A DNA stretch of 49,944 bases from Anaerolineae bacterium (GCA_011174825.1 DUEZ01000086.1:7598-57541); one strand, 5' to 3'. Shown: positions 7,663-16,786, numbered from the stretch's first letter. Translations and numbers: made by a program. Notes: a model not told the origin generated them from the sequence alone.

Positions 7663-8958
7663 CTACCTCGTCATCTCGAAAGAGGCCAGGATTTGGAGCA
7701 AGACCTCTTTGGTCCCCAGCAGGTAATCTTCGTAGGTCGCATCGCTAGCCGGGCCAGCACCATACTCAATCCTGGTGCCATCATCCAAGAGGATAAAAAA
7801 GGTCTCGTTGTGGTTATCCAGCGTTTCCCCATCGCCGATAAACTCAAAACCTGTCGCCTCATAGATGCGTCCGTCAATATCCACCAGTTCGACCTTGTTT
7901 TTGATCTCACCCACCCCAACACCGGTACGACCACAGATCACATAGCGGTAACCCACATTCTCTGGTGCAGAGATGGATACATATCCCAATGAATACTTGA
8001 CATGCACACACAATGAATTGCCATACTGCTCTTGTAATTGCGCGATATACTCGTCGATGGACATCCCCTCGGGCAGCTCATCGGTTGGGAACCCCATGAC
8101 CTCGAATTCCATGACCGTCGCCACTGCAGGATACTCAAACTGGTAACCGACGTCCTCGTTGACGTAGACCCACCAAGCATCAACAATCTCCGACCACTCC
8201 GGTGGTGGGGGAATCGGACCTGAGGGCCTATCCACCACATCGATTTGCGTGACCTGGATTTGCGTGCCATTCCAATCCGGCACACCAGCTACGAGTTCCC
8301 CCCATACAAAGATGACGTTATTGGTGTCTCTTAAACCCTCGATTTGTTCGCTCAAGGTCTCATCCTCGCTCCAGATTCCATATTGCACGTGGTAATCTCC
8401 GACCAGAGCGAAATAATCATCGCCACCCGACCTAGGACCAGGTGGGCCAGCGTAAACCACCCCTTCCCATCCCTTGACGATATCGGGTTCAAAAAATGGG
8501 CCCGGTCCATCCGGTCGTAATCGTTCCACAACGAGCCGGCAACCGCCATAGTCTTCCACACCACAGGTGAGCACGCCCCAGAAGTGAGCCTTATTCGCCG
8601 GCTCGCTTTTATCGCGGAGCGCCTCGATCTCAGCTTCGATTTCGCTGTTCGAGCCAACCAACCCGAACTCCCCGACGCCTTCAGGGACCAAGATCAAACG
8701 ATCATCAAACGGATCCCCAGTTGGCAGGCTGAGGACATAGCCGTACCAAGCCTCTACCGCCTTTTCGATCAACGGAGGGGTGGGCTCTGGGGTGCCGGTC
8801 TCTGTTGCAGCGGGGGAAATGGCCGTGAGAGTTTGAGCCACCGAGGTGGCCAGTATATCCTCAGCTTGTGGACCTTCAGTCGTGGAGCAAGCCCCCAAAA
8901 TCACGCTGACGATCAGCAGAACCACAATTGAATGCTTATATCTGACCAAGTATTTCAT
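7663..8958 (-). CDS. Lipoprotein of unknown function with two similar beta segments
   Basis: The 431-residue product begins with a lipoprotein signal (VILGAC, Cys about 24) and then CSTTEGPQAEDILATSVAQTLTA, a style of linker common in Anaerolineae secreted proteins. Two segments look like repeats of one small domain: HFWGVLTCGVEDYGGCRLVVERL (about 124-146) and FVWGELVAGVPDWNGTQIQVTQI (about 217-239); they resemble OB-type strands. The C-terminal third starts VNEDVGYQFEYP, a pattern seen in PsbP-like secreted domains, and ends LLQILASFEM, as those domains do. No catalytic motif is visible. The ATG follows GAGGG at good spacing. Function unknown; extracytoplasmic location is well supported. Confidence 0.75.
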   Translation of the reverse strand: MKYLVRYKHSIVVLLIVSVILGACSTTEGPQAEDILATSVAQTLTAISPAATETGTPEPTPPLIEKAVEAWYGYVLSLPTGDPFDDRLILVPEGVGEFGLVGSNSEIEAEIEALRDKSEPANKAHFWGVLTCGVEDYGGCRLVVERLRPDGPGPFFEPDIVKGWEGVVYAGPPGPRSGGDDYFALVGDYHVQYGIWSEDETLSEQIEGLRDTNNVIFVWGELVAGVPDWNGTQIQVTQIDVVDRPSGPIPPPPEWSEIVDAWWVYVNEDVGYQFEYPAVATVMEFEVMGFPTDELPEGMSIDEYIAQLQEQYGNSLCVHVKYSLGYVSISAPENVGYRYVICGRTGVGVGEIKNKVELVDIDGRIYEATGFEFIGDGETLDNHNETFFILLDDGTRIEYGAGPASDATYEDYLLGTKEVLLQILASFEMTR

Positions 8959-9133
8959 CTATTGTCCCTCAAGATTAGGGAGAGGGTTGTTATTGTCAAC
9001 CAGCCCCTCCTCCCATGGAATACGATGTGATGGTACGAGCCTTATTAATTTAGGTCAAGGACGTTTAGATGGATGTTCGGCGATGAACATCACCGTATCG
9101 TGCACTGAAAAACACCCTCGAGGGGCAGGGATT

Positions 9134-9176
9134 GGTATATGTGGGGTGCGGGCGCAGCCCGCACCCCACATATACC
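9134..9176 (-). terminator. Perfect 20-bp inverted repeat, probable terminator
   Basis: Two 20-bp arms (GGTATATGTGGGGTGCGGGC on one side) are exact complements around the loop GCA. It lies 80 bp beyond the end of the hydrolase gene at 9256 and upstream of the next minus-strand gene, so it would stop transcription of the three-gene operon. No T-tract follows, and it could equally be a dispersed repeat. Confidence 0.55.
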
Positions 9177-9255
9177 AGTCTTCTTCTCGCGTTTGACCTT
9201 TTTTCAGAGAAGTCCCCATTCGCTTTAAGTGAGATGTCATAGCAGATGTTGACGC

Positions 9256-9993
9256 TCACCACGAGGTAGGGATTTCCTCTTCAGCTTGCCCCTCGAGGAA
9301 TTCGAGCATCGCCTCTCGCCCACGGTCAAGGATGGGTGGACCGTGAGACGGAAGTAAGTGCTGGTAATCAAGCTCACCGAGACGTCGCATGGAGGCCTCC
9401 GCCATCTCGGGGTTTTGAGTGGCAAAGGCGAAGGGCGGGGAAAGTCGACCGTTACGATTCATCACCGCATCACCACAGATCATGGCATGATCCTCGGGAT
9501 GGAGAAATCCGATCTGACCAGGGGTGTGACCGGGCAAGTGAATGACGGCCATGCCGTCGGCAGCTTGTCCTCTCTCAAGATCACGCGCCACGGGCAACCT
9601 CCAACCACGCCCCCTGAGGAAGAAACGCCCAAACCAAAACGACGCGCTGTGAGGCTTCAAGTTATGATATCCCATCTTGCCTGTGACAAAAGGAACCTCA
9701 TCGCGATGACACAGAATCGCCGAGTTCCAGGCCGTCCGTACAGCATCTAACCCACCACCGTGATCATAGTGGGCGTGCGTCAGCAGCACGCGCCTGGGCC
9801 CACGTCCTCCAGTGGCACGAGTGATCGCTGAGACCAGTTGATCGGCGGTGTCAGGAGCACCCGTGTCCACCAGGATCCAATCCTCACCAACTCTGATCAG
9901 CCACACTGCCACAGGCCATGTAACAGGTCCGATCAGCTTAAAGGAAAGCTCCAGCCTCAAGATGTGGTCACTGACCGGCTTAAAGTCAGCCAC
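9256..9993 (-). CDS. Metallo-beta-lactamase-fold hydrolase
   Basis: The 245-residue protein has the full set of metal ligands of the superfamily: THAHYDHGGG (HxHxDH) at about 71-80, the PGHTPGQ histidine, GDAVMNRNG with its aspartate, and LPSHG near the end. These bind two metal ions that activate water for hydrolysis. The family covers lactonases, thioesterases, glyoxalases and others; the substrate is not identifiable. The GTG start has GGAG five bases upstream. It follows the HAD gene after two bases and closes an operon with a 2-hydroxyacid dehydrogenase, which would suit small-metabolite repair or catabolism, though this is inference. Confidence 0.88.
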   Translation of the reverse strand: MADFKPVSDHILRLELSFKLIGPVTWPVAVWLIRVGEDWILVDTGAPDTADQLVSAITRATGGRGPRRVLLTHAHYDHGGGLDAVRTAWNSAILCHRDEVPFVTGKMGYHNLKPHSASFWFGRFFLRGRGWRLPVARDLERGQAADGMAVIHLPGHTPGQIGFLHPEDHAMICGDAVMNRNGRLSPPFAFATQNPEMAEASMRRLGELDYQHLLPSHGPPILDRGREAMLEFLEGQAEEEIPTSW

Positions 9994-9995
9994 AC

Positions 9996-10751
9996 TTAGT
10001 CTCCTAGGGAAGTTTTTGTCAGTTGGAGGAGGAGGGCCGGTACCTCGGTTATGTTCTCAGCAGTGGCTTCGGGCACGATGATCGAAGCATGTTCGCGGTT
10101 CGAGGCTGTATCCGCCTGTGTGGTAAGCCATATCTGATGAACGCCAGCATTCTGAGCACCAAGGATATCCGCCCCCAGATTATCGCCTACCATAACGACC
10201 TCGTCAGCGGGCAGATCCCAGGTCTCGAGGACCATCTCAAATAGTTTAGGGTTGGGCTTGCGGATCCCCAATGCGGCTGAGATAAAAATCGGCTTGAAGT
10301 AGGGGCGAAGCTGTGCATTATCGATCAATCGCTGGACATTTCCCGCATCTCCGGCGTTCGAGATCATGCCCAGACACATACCCTTTACACGAAGTTCATC
10401 AAGCACCTCGTATACACCTTCCATAGGTGACCAATGCGCCTCACTGACATTGTAGAATTGGAAAATGGCGTGTTCAATCGCCTCGTCCGGAACCTCTCGA
10501 TGCCCGAATCGAGCCAAAACTTTGCGTAACAGCGAGGACGTTGTCCGCTCCACCCAATCCCGCTCACGCACATGATAACTGTCCTGGATCTCCTCCATAA
10601 AGTCTTCAATAAAAGATTTCCCGTCCAGGTGATACCCATCTCGTTCTAGCTGTCTCGCCAAGTCTTGACTGCTCTCCTGAAGAATCTCAGGCCATTCACC
10701 ATCGAACCGGATCAATGTCGACCCCAAGTCAAAAATCACACCTCGAATCAC
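9996..10751 (-). CDS. HAD-superfamily hydrolase lacking the second motif-I aspartate
   Basis: The 251-residue protein is a class I HAD with a helical cap. Motif I reads FDLGSTL, so the nucleophile Asp is present but the usual general acid/base two residues later is Gly. Motif II is MISNAGD, motif III the Lys in GIRKPNPKLFE, and motif IV VMVGDNLGADI. Most relatives are small-molecule phosphatases. The DLGxT form recurs in natural HAD proteins and is usually slower or of altered chemistry, so the phosphatase call is tentative. The GTG start follows GAGG. It lies 15 nt after the dehydrogenase and 2 nt before the hydrolase gene. Confidence 0.85.
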   Translation of the reverse strand: MIRGVIFDLGSTLIRFDGEWPEILQESSQDLARQLERDGYHLDGKSFIEDFMEEIQDSYHVRERDWVERTTSSLLRKVLARFGHREVPDEAIEHAIFQFYNVSEAHWSPMEGVYEVLDELRVKGMCLGMISNAGDAGNVQRLIDNAQLRPYFKPIFISAALGIRKPNPKLFEMVLETWDLPADEVVMVGDNLGADILGAQNAGVHQIWLTTQADTASNREHASIIVPEATAENITEVPALLLQLTKTSLGD

Positions 10752-10766
10752 CTAACATCCTCCACT

Positions 10767-11789
10767 TCAATACTTCCGCTCTGGGTCGTATCGGTTGAGC
10801 AATGGACGCCCAGCACGATAGCGGTGCAGGTTTTCTATAAACAAATCCACCGCACGCTCGTAATATTTATCCGAGGCCCCGGCCACGTGCGGTGAGAGAA
10901 TCACATTCGACATGTTCCATAGCGGGCTGCTCTGCGGCAGCGGCTCCACAGGATAAACGTCCAGCGCCGCACCTGCTAATCGCTTCTCGTTCAACGCTTC
11001 AACGAGCGCACCATGATCCACGACCCCACCGCGCGATACATCTACCAAGTATGCCGTCGGCTTCATCCTTTCAAAAACCTTCGCATCAATCAAGCCGCGC
11101 GTCTCAGGCGTGAGCGGCACCGTGACAACGACGAAATCGCATTCTGAGACCATGGAACCCACTGCCTCAGGTGGATAGAGCCGCTCGGGCAACTCGGCAT
11201 CAGGGTCACCCAACCCTTCGAGTGCATAGCCCTGATCCTTCAGGTTTCTTAAATTCCTTTTGGTGGCGAGTACTCTTGAGCCGAAAGCTCGGCCGAGCCG
11301 GGCCACCTCCCTTCCAATGCTTCCATATCCAATGATGCCCAGCGTGCTTCTACATAGCTCAACAGAACGATAGCGCTTGAAGCGCTCCCCCATCCAACGC
11401 ACATCTGCCACGTCATCGATCATCGTTGGCAATCGACGGCTCAATGCGAGGATGCACATCAAAGCGAACTCCGCGACCTGTGGCACACTTGCTCCACTCA
11501 GTGTAGTCACCATCACCTCGGAATGCATCAAGTCGTGCTCTGCCACATGGTCTACGCCTGTCAAATGAAGTTGAACCCAGCGCAATCTTGGGGCCACCTC
11601 CGGCTCTGGAAGAGCGGAAAATGTGTAGAGGATCTCAATCTCAGGAAGCAACTCTTTGGGTAACTCCTCCGCTGACTGGGCGTGATGGACATGAATCTTC
11701 AACTGGGGTGACACCGCCGCCAGACGTTCGATGAGTGGCTCAGGAAACGGCAGCGTGAGTAAAACATTGATTTCAGACATGCTCGTCAT
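10767..11789 (-). CDS. D-isomer specific 2-hydroxyacid dehydrogenase
   Basis: The 340-residue cytoplasmic enzyme should reduce 2-keto acids (or oxidise D-2-hydroxy acids) with NAD(P)H. The nucleotide-binding motif GYGSIGREVARLGRAFG lies at about 155-171. The catalytic triad is visible: Arg in VDVSRGGVVD, Glu in DVYPVEPLP and His in LSPHVAG. A basic residue after the second NAD strand (ATKRNLR) could favour NADP, but this is weak evidence. The specific substrate (glycerate, lactate, phosphoglycerate and so on) cannot be fixed. It is the first gene of the operon; the ATG at 11789 has GAGGT, and an in-frame ATG three codons later is an alternative. Confidence 0.9.
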   Translation of the reverse strand: MTSMSEINVLLTLPFPEPLIERLAAVSPQLKIHVHHAQSAEELPKELLPEIEILYTFSALPEPEVAPRLRWVQLHLTGVDHVAEHDLMHSEVMVTTLSGASVPQVAEFALMCILALSRRLPTMIDDVADVRWMGERFKRYRSVELCRSTLGIIGYGSIGREVARLGRAFGSRVLATKRNLRNLKDQGYALEGLGDPDAELPERLYPPEAVGSMVSECDFVVVTVPLTPETRGLIDAKVFERMKPTAYLVDVSRGGVVDHGALVEALNEKRLAGAALDVYPVEPLPQSSPLWNMSNVILSPHVAGASDKYYERAVDLFIENLHRYRAGRPLLNRYDPERKY

Positions 11790-11977
11790 TGTACCTCATT
11801 CAAGAAAGCCGGTATATGGCGACATACGCCTAACCATGTTGCGCCCGATCCGTCGGGTAAGTTAGAAGAAAATTTTTCGGATCTTAAGTGAAAAGGGGCG
11901 GGATGAGCACGATGCTATATGGATCATGGTCCGGTTCTTAGCTCATCCTTGGCTTATGACAACAAGCACAAAGCTTG

Positions 11978-12160
11978 TCACGATACCCACATCCCTAGGA
12001 CCATTCCCCCGGCGATCAAACCCATCAGGATCCAAGTGGCCCATAGAAAACCTGCGTTGACCATGACATAAAGCGGAAGTGCTGGCAGAAGGATCAGAGA
12101 CAGAGCGATCGTTTGCAAACGAAACCTGTCTCGTCCAGGTGAGTTCCTATGCTCACTCAT
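11978..12160 (-). CDS. Small two-helix membrane protein coupled to the lactate permease
   Basis: The 60-residue protein has a charged N-terminus (MSEHRNSPGRDRFR) and two hydrophobic helices at about 16-34 and 38-59. Its ATG overlaps the TGA of the upstream permease in an ATGA junction, the usual sign of translational coupling, which is the main reason to accept so short a gene. I recognise no family. A role as accessory or stabilising subunit of the permease is a reasonable guess only. Nothing follows it for nearly 200 bp on the downstream side. Confidence 0.6.
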   Translation of the reverse strand: MSEHRNSPGRDRFRLQTIALSLILLPALPLYVMVNAGFLWATWILMGLIAGGMVLGMWVS

Positions 12161-13701
12161 CCCAAACCAACCTTTGTGAACGCGAAAACCAGAAGTGCAA
12201 TGCCGGCGATGAGAATAGCGATATAGACCAACAGTGAGCGAAGAACCGTCCCTTCTTTGCCCGCCATGCCGGCTGTGCTGGCGCCGACGATGATCTTGGT
12301 CGGAGCGACGACAGAACCGATCGCTCCACCGGCGGTTTGTGCTGCCAGGATCAAAGGAAGGCCATAGCCAAGCAGTTCAGCCGTTCTCTTTTGCAGCATA
12401 GCGAAGATGACATTGGAATTGGTGTTTGATCCGGTCATAAAAGCACCTAAGGCTCCGATCCATGGCGAGGCGAGCGGGAAGAACGAGCCTACTGCGCCCG
12501 CCAAGCCACGCGCCAAAGTATCTGTCATCCCACTATGCGACATCACAACCGCCATAGCAACCATGGCCGCGATACCTAAACTTGAGGACATGACCCGCCG
12601 GATCGTCCCGCTCACGATTCGCTGCGCGGCGCCTGCCTGGTACATACCTGTTTGTTTGTAGATCAGATAGGCGATCAGGGAGGCGTATCCCAGAATGGCG
12701 CCCGCGTGGCGAAAGAGCGGGATCACTCGCCCATACCCCGCAGGCGTTAGGAATCCCAAACTTGTTCGCATCTCTGGGAAAGACACCCGAATCGCGAATT
12801 GCCCCAAGAACGCTCGAACAGGAGGGATCAGTTGAACAATCAGCGTGATAGCGATGAGCGCTAGGTACCCCGAGAATGCCAACAGCACCGATCGCCTATC
12901 GAGCCTGGCCCCACTGTTTTGTGAGCGTTCACCGCGATACCAAGGAGTGATGAGGATCCCCACCACAAGGCCCACCATTCCTCCCCCAAATCCGCCTATG
13001 TTCCATAAGCCGTTGGTCGCTAGTCCGTACTGAGCAACTCCCATCACAGTTCCTAGAAGGAGGACCGGAAGGGCCAAACGGCGAAGGGCTTTCCAACCAT
13101 CGGCCGCATGGGCAACCATGAACCCACACCCAAATCCAGCCAAACCAAGTAACGTGGCAGACATTGGAGCCAACGTCTCGCCTGGCAAACCTGTAGCGGC
13201 TATCAGCGCCTGGAAAGAGGAAGCCAGCGAACCGAAAGTCACCGCCCATGCATGACCTAGGGAGGGGATGAGCACGGCCACCAATGGAGAGAAGCCGAGA
13301 CCGACCAACAAGGGAGCCGTGATGGCCACCGGCACACCAAAACCGCCTACTCCCTGAAGGAAAGAGGCGAAAGCCCATCCGATCAAGAGCGCTTGCATTC
13401 CACGGTCGGCGGTGAGGTGGGGTAAGGCGTCTCCGATGATACCGATCGCTCCCGCCTCATCAGCCACCCGATAAAGCAAGAATGCGGCCCAGATAATCAG
13501 CAAGACATCGAGGGTGAGCAGGAGAGCCTTCGCTTGAGACAAGGCCAAGAGGTTTATCCCGGCTCCAAAGCGGCTGGCAGCGACAACGACGGCGACTAAC
13601 CATCCAGCTGGACCAGCTTTAGCCGCGCCCCACTGAAAGCGGATCATCAAGAATAAAATGAGCAAAATGGGTGTAAAGGCGAGGACCCAATCGACAATCA
13701 T
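12157..13701 (-). CDS. L-lactate permease family transporter (LctP/GlcA type)
   Basis: The 514-residue protein has about 13 hydrophobic segments and the hallmarks of the lactate permease family: FLQGVGGFGVPVAITAPLL at about 113-131, MTGSNTNSNVIFAMLQ at about 417-432 and SVVAPTKIIVGASTAGM at about 463-479. The family takes up L-lactate, D-lactate or glycolate with protons across the cytoplasmic membrane. No lactate dehydrogenase gene adjoins; the nearest is the 2-hydroxyacid dehydrogenase gene at 10767-11789, downstream of this operon and on the same strand, an appealing but unproven link. A promoter with an extended -10 lies about 30 bp upstream. Start ATG has GGAA upstream. Confidence 0.92.
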   Translation of the reverse strand: MIVDWVLAFTPILLILFLMIRFQWGAAKAGPAGWLVAVVVAASRFGAGINLLALSQAKALLLTLDVLLIIWAAFLLYRVADEAGAIGIIGDALPHLTADRGMQALLIGWAFASFLQGVGGFGVPVAITAPLLVGLGFSPLVAVLIPSLGHAWAVTFGSLASSFQALIAATGLPGETLAPMSATLLGLAGFGCGFMVAHAADGWKALRRLALPVLLLGTVMGVAQYGLATNGLWNIGGFGGGMVGLVVGILITPWYRGERSQNSGARLDRRSVLLAFSGYLALIAITLIVQLIPPVRAFLGQFAIRVSFPEMRTSLGFLTPAGYGRVIPLFRHAGAILGYASLIAYLIYKQTGMYQAGAAQRIVSGTIRRVMSSSLGIAAMVAMAVVMSHSGMTDTLARGLAGAVGSFFPLASPWIGALGAFMTGSNTNSNVIFAMLQKRTAELLGYGLPLILAAQTAGGAIGSVVAPTKIIVGASTAGMAGKEGTVLRSLLVYIAILIAGIALLVFAFTKVGLG

Positions 13702-13730
13702 GCGTATTCCAAGCGGATCAAGCTCGGCGG

Positions 13731-13758
13731 ATTATAGCATGGCGTACGAAGGAGGTGA
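13731..13758 (-). promoter_or_regulatory. Promoter of the lactate permease operon
   Basis: On the minus strand TGCTATAAT (13739-13731) is a perfect extended -10, with a weak -35 TTCACC 16 bp upstream. The implied leader is about 23 nt. Confidence 0.7.
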
Positions 13759-13866
13759 ATTGAGAAATTGAGGACTCCCCTGTGACCGTAGATTCTTGAT
13801 CAGATTCAGTTGAAAATTCGACCCGTGGAAAGCTAAGCGGAAATCCTCAAATACCTCAGGCAGCGA

Positions 13867-14763
13867 CTAATAATTCGTCACCACGTCGATCAAGCCGCGC
13901 TCACGGGCTTGGTGCTCGCACCAGCGGAAAACGATAATGGATAAAAAGCCAAAGACGACCGTCAGTCCGATCAGGATGACGAACAACTGCCCATCCGTTA
14001 GCTGTGAAAGCGTGGGGAAAGAAGCAGCTACCTGGCCGACCATCGCTCGTCGCAGAAGCTCGAGCCAATAGGTGAGTGGCATGGCGAAGCCAACCGGACG
14101 AAGCCAGTTCGGAAGTACTTCGAGGGGAAAGATGGCCCCACTGAAGAGATAGAGCGCACCGGCAACCGCATCTCCGATGAACCACACGTGATGTGCGATC
14201 ATCATAGTCACACCGGCCAACACCAACCCCATACTCGCCAGCATGACAATCCCCAAGGTCAATGCGGCGAAAAACATCGGCCAGTTTACCGCCGCCAGGT
14301 CGAGCTGAAGGTTGAGGAACAACACCCCAGCGGTGATGGTGACCAGGACCGAGATCGTGCCGGTCAGGAAGCGTGCCACACCACGACCCACCAAGTAGAA
14401 CGGCACATGGATCGGGGCTACATAGATGTATTTCAACGTCTTGTAATGCTCGCGATCGTCGATCACCGCCCATGAAACGCCGGTCATCACTGAACCGACG
14501 TAGATGTAAAAAGCGTTACCCAGGTAGATATATGCGAAAAGCGGGGAGTCAAAGGCGCCTTGAGTGATGATTCCGTACATCACCACGAGAATCGCCGCTC
14601 CGGCTATCGGTTTGATAACGGAGTACACGGCAAACAGGAAGGGATCGGTCCAGTTCGACTCGATCTGCCACCCAAGCCAAGCGGCCGTGAGAAATGAACG
14701 GACCGACTCGCGGATGTTGAGCTCCCCTTGGGACCTCCATGAGGTCTGCGTCGTGCCGCTCAT
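13867..14763 (-). CDS. ABC-2 type transporter permease
   Basis: The 298-residue protein has six hydrophobic segments in the ABC-2 arrangement, with the characteristic pattern near the C-terminus FSGAIFPLEVLPNWLRPVGFAMPLTYWLELLRRAM. It would pair with the permease of the preceding gene and the ATPase at 15601-16614 as a heterodimeric exporter. The family exports drugs, lipids or polysaccharide; the substrate is unknown. It begins 11 nt after the upstream permease gene stops and is the last gene of the operon. Confidence 0.88.
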   Translation of the reverse strand: MSGTTQTSWRSQGELNIRESVRSFLTAAWLGWQIESNWTDPFLFAVYSVIKPIAGAAILVVMYGIITQGAFDSPLFAYIYLGNAFYIYVGSVMTGVSWAVIDDREHYKTLKYIYVAPIHVPFYLVGRGVARFLTGTISVLVTITAGVLFLNLQLDLAAVNWPMFFAALTLGIVMLASMGLVLAGVTMMIAHHVWFIGDAVAGALYLFSGAIFPLEVLPNWLRPVGFAMPLTYWLELLRRAMVGQVAASFPTLSQLTDGQLFVILIGLTVVFGFLSIIVFRWCEHQARERGLIDVVTNY

Positions 14764-14774
14764 CGGATTACAAC

Positions 14775-15617
14775 CTACCGCCTGCTGTCGGTGAGTCGCC
14801 CTTCTCGTATCGCAAGGCGCTCCATGTGAGCTAATAAGTAGCGGGCGCCGACCAGGAACACCACGCTCAAGATCACCAAAATCCCGAGCTCGATGGGGAC
14901 GCTAAGAAACCCGAGCGACGGTCCGGACGGAAAAACCAACTGACGCATGGCGTCCATCCCGACGGCGAGCGGGATGATCGATGCACCCGCGGCAAACCAA
15001 AAACCGAGGCTCTTCAATGGGAAGTAGAAACCGGAGAGCAAATAGATGGGCTCTTGAGCGAGACTAGCGAGGTGCCAGGCTTCCCGGTTCAATAGGAGAA
15101 AGAGGGACGAGAACATCATCCCCATGCCATACAGCGCCACCATGGTTAAAATGAATGTGCCAAAGAGAGCCGAAAACGAAGCCACTGTGAATTGGACCTC
15201 AAAAAGCAAGCCACCAACGAAGACGATCACAAATGCCCGCAGCGTAGTGGCAAGCATCCCTCCAAGAGCCATGCCCAGCAGAATCGCCATCATCGAGTTA
15301 GGAGCGATGATATAGAGCGCAAGGTTACCTTGCTCCTTCTCCCAAAAGAGCTGGCTCGACATACTCCACAAGATGTTCATCCAGAAAGCTGTCATCGCCC
15401 CGCCCATGACCACAAAACCGACGTAGGTTTCAGGTGCTCCGATGGCACGATAAACAAACACATACGCCGATACCGCCAGGAGCGGTAAGAAGATTTCGAA
15501 AAACATCCATGATTTTTCGCGCTGCGCGCCGATCACCCGCGGATAGGCGCGGGCGATTACGGTTTGGAAGAAGAGCCGGGTTGAGTAAGGCTTGGCGAAG
15601 TTAGTTGCTCTCTCCAC
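14775..15617 (-). CDS. ABC-2 type transporter permease
   Basis: A 280-residue, six-segment ABC-2 permease with the typical LLSGFYFPLKSLGFWFAAGASIIPLAVGMDAMRQL stretch at about 193-227 and EKEQGNLALYIIAPNSMM before the third helix, the usual coupling region. The GTG start has GAGG at six bases and overlaps the ATPase gene by 17 nt, indicating translational coupling. It is not closely similar to the following permease, so the exporter is a heterodimer. Confidence 0.88.
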   Translation of the reverse strand: MERATNFAKPYSTRLFFQTVIARAYPRVIGAQREKSWMFFEIFLPLLAVSAYVFVYRAIGAPETYVGFVVMGGAMTAFWMNILWSMSSQLFWEKEQGNLALYIIAPNSMMAILLGMALGGMLATTLRAFVIVFVGGLLFEVQFTVASFSALFGTFILTMVALYGMGMMFSSLFLLLNREAWHLASLAQEPIYLLSGFYFPLKSLGFWFAAGASIIPLAVGMDAMRQLVFPSGPSLGFLSVPIELGILVILSVVFLVGARYLLAHMERLAIREGRLTDSRR

Positions 15618-16614
15618 GTTCTACCTCTTCCATGCTCATCCCAACCAGATGGACGAATACGTCTTCCAAGGACGGCTCACGCTTCTCCAAATTCTGTAGG
15701 TGGATATCGTGGGCGGTCAATTGATTGACCACAGCCGCGAGCACATCCTCCTCCTCCAAGACAAACTCCAGTGTTGCGAAGCCATCTTCAGGACAGTACG
15801 TGAAGTGACGAACCCCGCGGATGCGTTCAAAGGTTTCAGGTGGCGTACCATCCAGTGGGCTGACTTGCAGTTGGAAGATCGCAGCTTCCTGAAGCTGGTG
15901 TTTTAGGGCTGCCGGGGTGTCGCAGGCCAAAACCCTTCCTTCATTGATGATCGCCACACGGTCGCATAATTGCTCCGCCTCAACCATGTAATGGGTGGTG
16001 AGCAGTATCGTGCGATCCTGCTTCTCGTCCATCCATTCCCGAATGAAACTTCGCACATCGCGCGCCGCACCGACGTCCAAACCCAAGGTCGGCTCGTCGA
16101 GAAACAGAACCTCTGGGTCGGTCATGAAGCCGCGCACGATGTTCATCTTTTGTCGCAGTCCGGATGAGAGATCGGAGGATTTGGTATTGAGCCGGTCGCC
16201 TAGCCCGACCACCTCCAAGAGTTCTTTGATACGGCGGTTGGCCTCCTTGGAAGGAATACCGTAGAACTGCGAAAACATCCACAAGTTCTCCCGTACGGTA
16301 AGCAGACCGTAGCCGGAAGACTCTCCGCCCGAGACCATGTTGATGCGAGCACGGATTTCATGGGGCTCTTTCGTCACGTCAAAGCCGGCGACACAGGCAC
16401 GGCCAGAAGTAGGTGCCAACAACGTGGTTAGGACCTTGATCAGAGTGGTCTTGCCGGCACCGTTTGGACCGAGTAAACCGAACAACTCGCTGCGCGAGAC
16501 TTGGATGTTTACATCTTTGAGAGCGACCAGTTCCTTGGGGTCACTCTTTTTCCCGCCACGGATCTTGTAGACGCGCGTCAAAGCTTCGACTTGAATTGCA
16601 GGGATTTCCGACAT
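15601..16614 (-). CDS. ABC transporter ATP-binding protein (ABC-2 exporter)
   Basis: The 337-residue ATPase powers the two permeases downstream. Walker A GPNGAGKT lies at about 50-57, the Q/E loop region is MVSGGESSGYG, the signature is LSSGLRQ (a variant of LSGGQ), Walker B VLFLDEP, and the H-loop TTHYM. A C-terminal domain of about 90 residues follows, ending EPSLEDVFVHLVG, typical of drug and lipid exporters of the DrrA/CcmA group. It is the first gene of a three-gene operon with a strong promoter at 16651-16679. Substrate unknown. Confidence 0.92.
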   Translation of the reverse strand: MSEIPAIQVEALTRVYKIRGGKKSDPKELVALKDVNIQVSRSELFGLLGPNGAGKTTLIKVLTTLLAPTSGRACVAGFDVTKEPHEIRARINMVSGGESSGYGLLTVRENLWMFSQFYGIPSKEANRRIKELLEVVGLGDRLNTKSSDLSSGLRQKMNIVRGFMTDPEVLFLDEPTLGLDVGAARDVRSFIREWMDEKQDRTILLTTHYMVEAEQLCDRVAIINEGRVLACDTPAALKHQLQEAAIFQLQVSPLDGTPPETFERIRGVRHFTYCPEDGFATLEFVLEEEDVLAAVVNQLTAHDIHLQNLEKREPSLEDVFVHLVGMSMEEVERGESN

Positions 16615-16650
16615 TGTGAGATAACCACCGCTTTCGGAGAACGATCGAGT

Positions 16651-16679
16651 ATGTTAGCACATTTGTTTCATTGCGTCAA
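16651..16679 (-). promoter_or_regulatory. Promoter of the ABC-2 export operon
   Basis: Minus strand: -35 TTGACG (16679-16674), 17-bp spacer, extended -10 TGCTAACAT with hexamer at 16656-16651. The start codon is about 36 nt downstream of the -10. Confidence 0.75.
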
Positions 16680-16786
16680 GATGGAAGCCTTCGCGCTTGT
16701 ACGAATACTTCGGCGCACGGATCAGATCCGTCAACCACATTATTTTGCCGAAGCGAGGGTCTTGGTCTTGTCTTCATCCCTCGTCA

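Noticed and set aside
9055..9262. Short minus-strand frames across the large hairpin
   Set aside because: They consist of hairpin translation (VGCGLRPHPTYTNP) with no ribosome site.
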